Shown in pieces: positions 51,576 to 56,678 of a stretch of 56,678 bases of DNA. A program made the position numbers and the translations under genes. Location: assembly GCA_021732785.1 (NCBI GenBank), contig JAKFUG010000061.1, forward strand, positions 1 through 56,678, written 5' to 3'. Position 1 is the stretch's first letter. Each line of letters starts with the position of its first letter. A model generated the notes under the pieces. That model saw only the letters and a program-made list of their open reading frames with translations. It did no database searches and was not told the origin of the DNA. Origin of the DNA: Planctomycetaceae bacterium (GTDB lineage: Bacteria; Planctomycetota; Planctomycetia; Planctomycetales; Planctomycetaceae).

Positions 51576-54197
51576 TTACCCGCGGAGTTTCCCGCGGAAA
51601 TACTCCGCCCCGGCGGCGAGCGCTTCCCGCAATTTCTCGGGATGTTTCCCGCCCGCTTCGGCGAGATCGGGCCGACCGCCACCGCCGCCACCGGCCACTT
51701 TTGCGGCGGTCTTCACCGCATCGGAGGCACTGATCCCCTTGGCGAGCAGATCCTTGCTCACCGCGGCAATGAGGGCCACCTTGTCATCGGCGACAATCCC
51801 CAACAACACGGCCGTCGACGTCGATTGTTCGCGGATGCGGTCCACAAATTCCTTCAATTGTTCGCGACCGCATTCCGCCGCGTGCACCACGAGTTTCGTA
51901 CCGCCGAGGTCTTCGCCATGTTCGGCAAGCGACTTCGCCGTCGCCGCCAGTGATTGGGCCGTGTACTTCGACAGTTCCTGTTTCACATGCCGGAGTTCGT
52001 CCTGCAGCAACTGCACTTTCTTCGGCAGTTCTTCGGGGACCGAGGCCTTCAGCGCGGACGACAACTGACCGACCAGCGCTTCGGTCTCACGAATCCGTTG
52101 CAGGGCTTTCGGACCGGTGAGGCACGTGACCCGGCGGACGCCCGCGGAGATGAGTTCCTCTTTGACGATGCGACAAAGGCCGACCTGTCCGGTGTTGCTG
52201 AGGTGCGTGCCGCCGCAGAATTCGAGGCTGAAATCGCCCATCGTCACCACGCGGACATTGTCCGGGTACTTTTCGCCGAACAACGCCATCGCGCCAAGTT
52301 TCTTCGCTTCGCCGATCGGCATCACCTTGGTTTGAACGGGCGCACCCGAAGCGATGCGGGCATTGATTTCGTCTTCGATCTTCAGCAGTTCGTCATCGGT
52401 CATCGCCTTCGGATGGGCGAAGTCGAACCGTAAGTGATCCTGTTCGACTTTCGAGCCGCGCTGGGTGGCGTTGTCGCCCAAGGTCATCCGCAGGGCGTGA
52501 TGCAACAGATGCGTGGCCGAGTGCGCTCGCCGAATGCCTTCGCGCCGCGCGGCATCGACCTGGGCTTGCACCGTCGATCCGGTCTTGATTTGTCCGCTCA
52601 CCAAGTGGCCGATGTGGACAAAAAGATCGCCGTTTTTCTGCGTGTCATCGACACGGAATTCACCATCCGGCGTGACGAGCTTGCCGACATCGCCGACCTG
52701 CCCGCCCGATTCGCCATAGAACGGCGATTGATCGAGCACGACGCCAATCGGTTCGGCATGACCCACGCGATTGAACGTCGGCACAAGCTGTTGATCGGCG
52801 ATGATGCCGACAATCTTTCCGACCGCGGCGGTGGCATCGTAACCGACGAACTTCGTGCCCCCGGTCTTGCGGAGCGCATCGAGCGGACCTTCGGACATCA
52901 CCGAATCGGCGAACGCACCGCGACCACTGATCCTCTTGGCTTCTTCGCGGCATTCGTTGAACCGCTGCATGTCAACTTTCAAGCCCTCAGCATCGGCGAG
53001 GCCTTGAGTCAGCTCGATGAGGAAACCGTCTGTCTGATGCAGATCGAATGCCTCGTCGCCTGAAATGACCGAACGATTTTCACGCTTGGCAACTTCTGCA
53101 AGCTTGCGGAACTTCTGGATACCGCGGTCGACGACGCCGAGGAACTGTTGCTCTTCGGCCTTGATGGCGTTGGCCACGATCTCGGTGGTTTGCTTCAAAT
53201 CGGGATACACCGCGGCCATCATCTGGGCGACCATCGGCACGAGTTGATGCAGCACCGGTTCGTGCTTGCCGAGCCGGAACGCTTCCATGGACGCGCGCCG
53301 CAGCAGCAACCGGATGACGTAGTTTTCTTTCTCGTTCCCCGGCAGGCAGCCTTCGTGAATCGCGAAGGTACACGCGCGCACGTGGTCGGCAATGCGGCGC
53401 AACGGACGACCAGTCGGTCCGCTGAAGTCGTACTTCACGCCGAGCAAATCGCCCGCAGTAGTACACAACGGCTTGATGGAATCGATTTCGTAGTTGCTCT
53501 CGAAACCCTGCAACACGGCGGCGCAGCGCTCGAGGCCCATGCCCGTGTCGATATTCTTCTTCGGCAGCGGTCGCAGGTTGTCCGGCGGAGCACCGACACG
53601 ATTGAACTGCGTGAAGACGAGATTCCAGATCTCGACCTTTTTCCCCCCCGAAGGGGGCGAGTAATAGATCTCGCTGCACGGACCACACACGCCGTCCGGA
53701 CCGTTCGTGGGTGAACCGGCGGGCCAGAAGTTTTCGTATTCGTCCTCGCGGGTGATTTGCGCCGGCGACAGTTTGATCTCATCGCGCCAGATCGCCACGG
53801 CTTCGTCGTCGTCGAGATACGCGGTGACGGTGAGCCGGCTCGGATCGAGTCCCAGCCATTGTTTCGACGTGAGGAACTCCCACGCCCAATGAATCGCTTC
53901 CTTCTTGAAGTAATCGCCGAAGGAAAAGTTGCCGAGCATTTCGAAGAACGTGTGGTGATACGCGGTCACCCCCACGTTATCGATGTCGCCCGTGCGCAGA
54001 CATTTCTGGCAGGTGGTCGCTTTGGTGAAGTCCAGCGGGCCGATGCCGAGGAACTGGTTTTTGAATTGGTTCATCCCCGCCGGCGTGAACAGCACCGTCG
54101 GGTCGTCCTTGGGGACGAGCACATCGGACGGACGGCGGATGCAGCCCTTGGATTGGAAGAACGACAGGTACTTTTCGCGTAGTTCGTCGGTTTTCAT
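51576..54197 (-). CDS. alaS: Alanyl-tRNA synthetase
   Basis: An 873-residue class IIc synthetase that charges tRNA-Ala and edits misacylated Ser and Gly. It starts [18 protein letters not shown], as in E. coli AlaS. The catalytic core includes the motif-2 region [35 protein letters not shown] and the motif-3 region ERCAAVLQG. The editing domain has the zinc ligands [12 protein letters not shown] and [10 protein letters not shown]. The C-terminal C-Ala domain ends with [20 protein letters not shown]. Length and order are those of a complete enzyme. The start ATG at 54197 is certain by homology. It follows the PDZ protease gene on the same strand with a hairpin in between. Confidence 0.97.
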   Translation of the reverse strand: MKTDELREKYLSFFQSKGCIRRPSDVLVPKDDPTVLFTPAGMNQFKNQFLGIGPLDFTKATTCQKCLRTGDIDNVGVTAYHHTFFEMLGNFSFGDYFKKEAIHWAWEFLTSKQWLGLDPSRLTVTAYLDDDEAVAIWRDEIKLSPAQITREDEYENFWPAGSPTNGPDGVCGPCSEIYYSPPSGGKKVEIWNLVFTQFNRVGAPPDNLRPLPKKNIDTGMGLERCAAVLQGFESNYEIDSIKPLCTTAGDLLGVKYDFSGPTGRPLRRIADHVRACTFAIHEGCLPGNEKENYVIRLLLRRASMEAFRLGKHEPVLHQLVPMVAQMMAAVYPDLKQTTEIVANAIKAEEQQFLGVVDRGIQKFRKLAEVAKRENRSVISGDEAFDLHQTDGFLIELTQGLADAEGLKVDMQRFNECREEAKRISGRGAFADSVMSEGPLDALRKTGGTKFVGYDATAAVGKIVGIIADQQLVPTFNRVGHAEPIGVVLDQSPFYGESGGQVGDVGKLVTPDGEFRVDDTQKNGDLFVHIGHLVSGQIKTGSTVQAQVDAARREGIRRAHSATHLLHHALRMTLGDNATQRGSKVEQDHLRFDFAHPKAMTDDELLKIEDEINARIASGAPVQTKVMPIGEAKKLGAMALFGEKYPDNVRVVTMGDFSLEFCGGTHLSNTGQVGLCRIVKEELISAGVRRVTCLTGPKALQRIRETEALVGQLSSALKASVPEELPKKVQLLQDELRHVKQELSKYTAQSLAATAKSLAEHGEDLGGTKLVVHAAECGREQLKEFVDRIREQSTSTAVLLGIVADDKVALIAAVSKDLLAKGISASDAVKTAAKVAGGGGGGRPDLAEAGGKHPEKLREALAAGAEYFRGKLRG

Positions 54198-54239
54198 GAG
54201 AAGTCCCCGCCCTCCGCTGCGGGATGGTCAGTTTCGATC

Positions 54240-54272
54240 ACTCGGCGGAATGATGGTGAAAGTCCGCCGAGT
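54240..54272. repeat. 10-bp perfect hairpin between the protease gene and alaS
   Basis: ACTCGGCGGA (54240-54249) and TCCGCCGAGT (54263-54272) with a 13-base loop. It lies 55 bases beyond the protease stop and 43 bases before the alaS start on the minus strand. No T tract. It may terminate the protease transcript or act in the alaS leader. Confidence 0.45.
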
Positions 54273-54327
54273 CGTAAAGAGGAAACAATCGTGGCCGTGC
54301 CTCCAGACACGCACCGGCAGCCGCGGT

Positions 54328-55845
54328 TCATTCCCGCACGACGGTGGCACGAGTCTTGCCATCGGAAAGGAGCAACCGGATGCTGACATCTCCGGTCGCC
54401 TGTTTGATCGCGGCGGCAAATTCAGCCGGTGTTCGAACCGGCGTTCGATTGACTTGCACGATGAAATCCCCTGGCTGCAAACCGGCCTGGTGAGCTGGAC
54501 TGTCGTCGCGCACTTCCGTGATGAGCACCGCCGCCGGGATGACCAGTTGATTCTCCACAAACCGATCTCTGGCGGTGGAATAATCGACGGCCATACCGCG
54601 CCACAACGGTTGCCGGCGTTGCGAGGCCACAATCCCTTCATCGTCGCGAACGGGCCATTTTCCGAGTTTTGCCGTGAGAGTCAACTCCGCTCCATTCGCG
54701 GAGCGAAAGACCGTCAACCGGACTTGCGACTCCGGGGGATGCAGCGTCACCTGCCGCATCAGGTCGAGTTCGTTCAACGTCGGCTGCCCATTCACCGCGA
54801 GAATCAAATCGCCCTGCCGAATCCCGGCGGCCTGCGCGGGCGAACCCATTTGCACGGCTTTCGCTTCGGCCGCCGAGGGTTGACGCGTTAACGTGGAACT
54901 CGCCGGAATCAGCACGCGGCTTGGCGCGATACCGAGGAAGCCATACTCGACTTCGTAACCTTGCAACAGCGATTCGATAATCCACCGCGTGCCGGAATCG
55001 ATCGGAATCGCGAAGCCGCCCGAACGGTCGAAACCCTCGATCGCGGCAATCGACGAACAGATGCCGACGAGTTCACCACGCAAGTTGAGCACCGGGGCAC
55101 CGCTCGCGCCGATAGGAAGACGGTAATCGACCTGCACCAAACTGCCGAGTTCATGCAGCGTCTTGATTCCCCCCGCATCGGGCTTCAGCAACGCCGGGCG
55201 GCGGGCAATGTTCGACACGATTCCCCACGAAACGCTGGGCGAACCATCGCGGGCGATCCAGTACGGATTGGACAACGTCAGCACAAATTGGCCTTTGCGG
55301 ACGGCCGTAGTGGTGGGCCACGGGATCGGCCGCAATTCGTCGGCACGCAGACCCAGATCACGGGATTCGAGTTTCAGCACCGCCAGATCACTCCGCGGGT
55401 CCGCAGCGTAAATCGTCGCCGGGCAGAAATGCCGTGACGAGAACCGAACCTGCAAATGCGAACTGTCCGCGGCGGGCTTGGCCCCGGTCGTGACACCTCC
55501 GCGAACTGAATGATAAGTCGTCAGGACAAAGCGTTCTTCCTGCCCCGACAAAACGAGCAGGATTCCCGCCGAAAACTGGTTGGGAATGACATCGTGAACC
55601 TGCTGATTCGCCAGCCGCTCGGGATTGCGCAGCGGCATCCCTTCCTCGGTGAGTTCCGCCGGGTTCGTCCGCCAGCGGGCAATGCTGACGACCGACGGTT
55701 CGGCTTGCTCGATCACCTGCGTGAGCGTTTGTTCCAGCGCCGCAGCCGCCGAAAGTCCGTCCGTTTGGGCATACAGCAATGACGGCACCAAACCCAGCAG
55801 GACGATGCCGGTCATCCACGTTCGGAATTGTTGTCGCAGCGGCAT
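54328..55845 (-). CDS. Exported trypsin-like serine protease with two PDZ domains
   Basis: A 505-residue Deg/HtrA-like periplasmic protease. Residues 1-26 are a signal peptide (MTGIVLLGLVPSLLYAQ within it). The trypsin-like fold has His in VLTTYHSVRGG, Asp in DPRSDLAVLKL and the nucleophile Ser in LPIGASGAPVLNLRGELVGI, where HtrA has GNSGGP. PDZ 1 is around VQMGSPAQAAGIRQGDLILA and PDZ 2 around VRDDSPAHQAGLQPGDFIVQ. The triad is complete, so it is probably active, but the changed Ser loop and long spacer segments make it a divergent planctomycete type. Likely role: quality control of envelope proteins. It is upstream of alaS on the same strand. Confidence 0.9.
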   Translation of the reverse strand: MPLRQQFRTWMTGIVLLGLVPSLLYAQTDGLSAAAALEQTLTQVIEQAEPSVVSIARWRTNPAELTEEGMPLRNPERLANQQVHDVIPNQFSAGILLVLSGQEERFVLTTYHSVRGGVTTGAKPAADSSHLQVRFSSRHFCPATIYAADPRSDLAVLKLESRDLGLRADELRPIPWPTTTAVRKGQFVLTLSNPYWIARDGSPSVSWGIVSNIARRPALLKPDAGGIKTLHELGSLVQVDYRLPIGASGAPVLNLRGELVGICSSIAAIEGFDRSGGFAIPIDSGTRWIIESLLQGYEVEYGFLGIAPSRVLIPASSTLTRQPSAAEAKAVQMGSPAQAAGIRQGDLILAVNGQPTLNELDLMRQVTLHPPESQVRLTVFRSANGAELTLTAKLGKWPVRDDEGIVASQRRQPLWRGMAVDYSTARDRFVENQLVIPAAVLITEVRDDSPAHQAGLQPGDFIVQVNRTPVRTPAEFAAAIKQATGDVSIRLLLSDGKTRATVVRE

Positions 55846-56158
55846 CGCAGTCGCGCTCCTCCGGGCATCACCGTCGCAAAATTCGGTAACCGGTGATTTT
55901 CACAGAATATCAAAATCGAAGCCGGACTGCCGGGCGAGCATCAGAATTCGTTGATCTTCCCGATGCGTTCGGGGTCCCACGGACAAAATTCGCCGACGCA
56001 TGCGATCGCCGCCCGAACTTCTGTCCACAACCGCTATTTTCGGCATATTCGGCAAACTCCGCCCACATTCTCTGTCGATTCTCTTGTGGATCGCCTAGCC
56101 GAATCGGGCATCACAATCCACTCAGAAATCTACACAAGAGACTTTCCGGTAAACACTT
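55846..56158. other. 313-base divergent intergenic region
   Basis: No gene supported; the frames crossing it run out of frame into the porin gene. It lies between the divergent protease and porin genes and must contain both promoters. It is locally less GC-rich (AATATCAAAATCG near 55905, ATTTTCGGCATATTCGGC near 56036-56053). No repeat or RNA recognised. Confidence 0.4.
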
Positions 56159-56678
56159 ATGGAAAAAAACCCGTCGATGGACACGTCACCGATGGGCAAA
56201 ATCCGATGCGTGGGCCTGTTGCTGCTCTCGATGCTGCTCCTCACATTGCCTGGACAGAGGGCTTCGAGTCAGGAATTGGAACCCGGCGTCACGGCGATCA
56301 AACTACCGCCGAGTCCCGATGAGACCGCAACCGCGGACGACATCGCTGCCGTGATCTTCTCCGATTCCGCGCCGGACGACGAAACGCGCATTCGACGCAT
56401 CGTTCAGGAGTATATGAACGAACTCGACGCCCAGCGCAATGCCGCCGCGGCTTCGCGTTCGTCAAAAGCCGCGACGGAAGAAAGTCCGCTCGATCTCCGC
56501 GCCAACTGGAAGAACGGACTGACGCTGTCCAACAAGAAGGGCGATTTCAAGGTCCACGTTGGCGGCCGCGTGCAGTTCGACACCGCGTGGTTCGGCGTCC
56601 CACAAGACATTCAGAAAGACCCTACCATCGCGAACCAATTTGGCGATGGCGTCGACTTCCGCCGGATGCGTCTCAAAG
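56159..56678 (+). CDS. OprP/OprO-like phosphate-selective porin, 3'-truncated by window edge
   Basis: The first 173 codons of an outer-membrane porin; the gene continues past the window. A start (MEKNPSMDTSPMGKIR) leads into a signal peptide (VGLLLLSMLLLTLPGQRASS). A ~65-residue linker includes a helical, charged stretch (RIRRIVQEYMNELDAQRNAA) that may trimerise as a coiled coil. Then comes the barrel entry typical of Porin_O_P proteins: WKNGLTLSNKKGDFKVHVGG, RVQFDTAWF, and DFRRMRLK at the cut. Such porins are abundant in planctomycetes and carry anions or phosphate. Ligand specificity cannot be judged from this part. Later ATGs (56177, 56192) are possible starts; no strong Shine-Dalgarno is visible. 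Confidence 0.85.
   Translation, partial: MEKNPSMDTSPMGKIRCVGLLLLSMLLLTLPGQRASSQELEPGVTAIKLPPSPDETATADDIAAVIFSDSAPDDETRIRRIVQEYMNELDAQRNAAAASRSSKAATEESPLDLRANWKNGLTLSNKKGDFKVHVGGRVQFDTAWFGVPQDIQKDPTIANQFGDGVDFRRMRLK

Noticed and set aside
51425-51691. Upstream extension of uppP
   Set aside because: It overlaps alaS and adds Arg/Ser-rich sequence foreign to the family; the family start and a GGAG site are at 51424.
1-56678. tRNA or rRNA genes
   Set aside because: I looked for T-loop words and conserved rRNA stretches in the gaps and saw none; a dedicated search could still find a tRNA I missed.

Overview
The window looks like a chromosomal segment from a member of the Planctomycetota. By eye it is GC-rich. 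Family markers point the same way: a Tat-exported DUF1501 protein, a Tat-exported Gfo/Idh/MocA oxidoreductase, a ThuA-domain protein, an LExRxLLS-type N-terminal motif on a large repeat protein, very large secreted or membrane-anchored proteins without recognisable domains, and TTCCAA-type inverted repeats between genes. I saw no rRNA, tRNA, CRISPR array, phage or transposase gene. A genus cannot be fixed from the sequence alone.

Layout. (1) 1-11.5 kb: the 3' end of a BON-domain gene, a zinc-type alcohol dehydrogenase, xylulokinase, an ornithine cyclodeaminase-like enzyme, a pteridine-reductase-like SDR, a secreted hypothetical, an ArsR regulator with a rhodanese-YgaP-like partner, a DUF1501 protein and a Gfo/Idh/MocA oxidoreductase. 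Several palindromic repeats sit between these genes. (2) 11.6-15.5 kb: a ~1,090-residue surface protein made of about fifteen FG-GAP/VCBS-like repeats followed by a transglutaminase-like Cys-His-Asp domain. (3) 15.5-25.3 kb: 2-phosphosulfolactate phosphatase, glycyl-tRNA synthetase, two TPR proteins, a Cys-rich small protein, a DPM1-like glycosyltransferase, S1/P1 nuclease, a DUF697 GTPase and an SGNH hydrolase. (4) 25.4-31.1 kb, all minus strand: PfkB kinase, ThuA, MFS exporter, GlmM-like phosphohexomutase and an unusual nucleoside-hydrolase homologue.

(5) 31.4-39.2 kb: a Tad (type IVc) pilus or secretion locus on the minus strand in the order prepilin peptidase, tadE, cpaB, tadG-like, tadA, tadB, tadC. 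A 42-codon hydrophobic ORF converges on it and carries a prepilin-like Gly-x4-Glu motif. No secretin (RcpA/CpaC) and no TadZ/CpaE are in the window. (6) 39.6-50.6 kb: an inositol monophosphatase-family enzyme, then two translationally overlapping giant genes (1,185 and 2,190 codons) for membrane-anchored, mostly beta-predicted proteins that I cannot assign. The second contains what looks like a complete internal signal peptide, as if two genes had fused. This pair is the best candidate for an undescribed system. (7) 50.6-56.7 kb: uppP, alaS, a trypsin-like PDZ protease and the 5' end of an OprP/OprO-like porin.

Some genes work together visibly. ArsR and rhodanese form a likely sulfur-responsive unit with an operator-like palindrome. 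The Tad genes form one assembly machine. The nucleoside-hydrolase homologue and the phosphohexomutase are 49 bases apart and probably co-transcribed. The rest is mostly single housekeeping or envelope genes in the usual loosely packed planctomycete arrangement.
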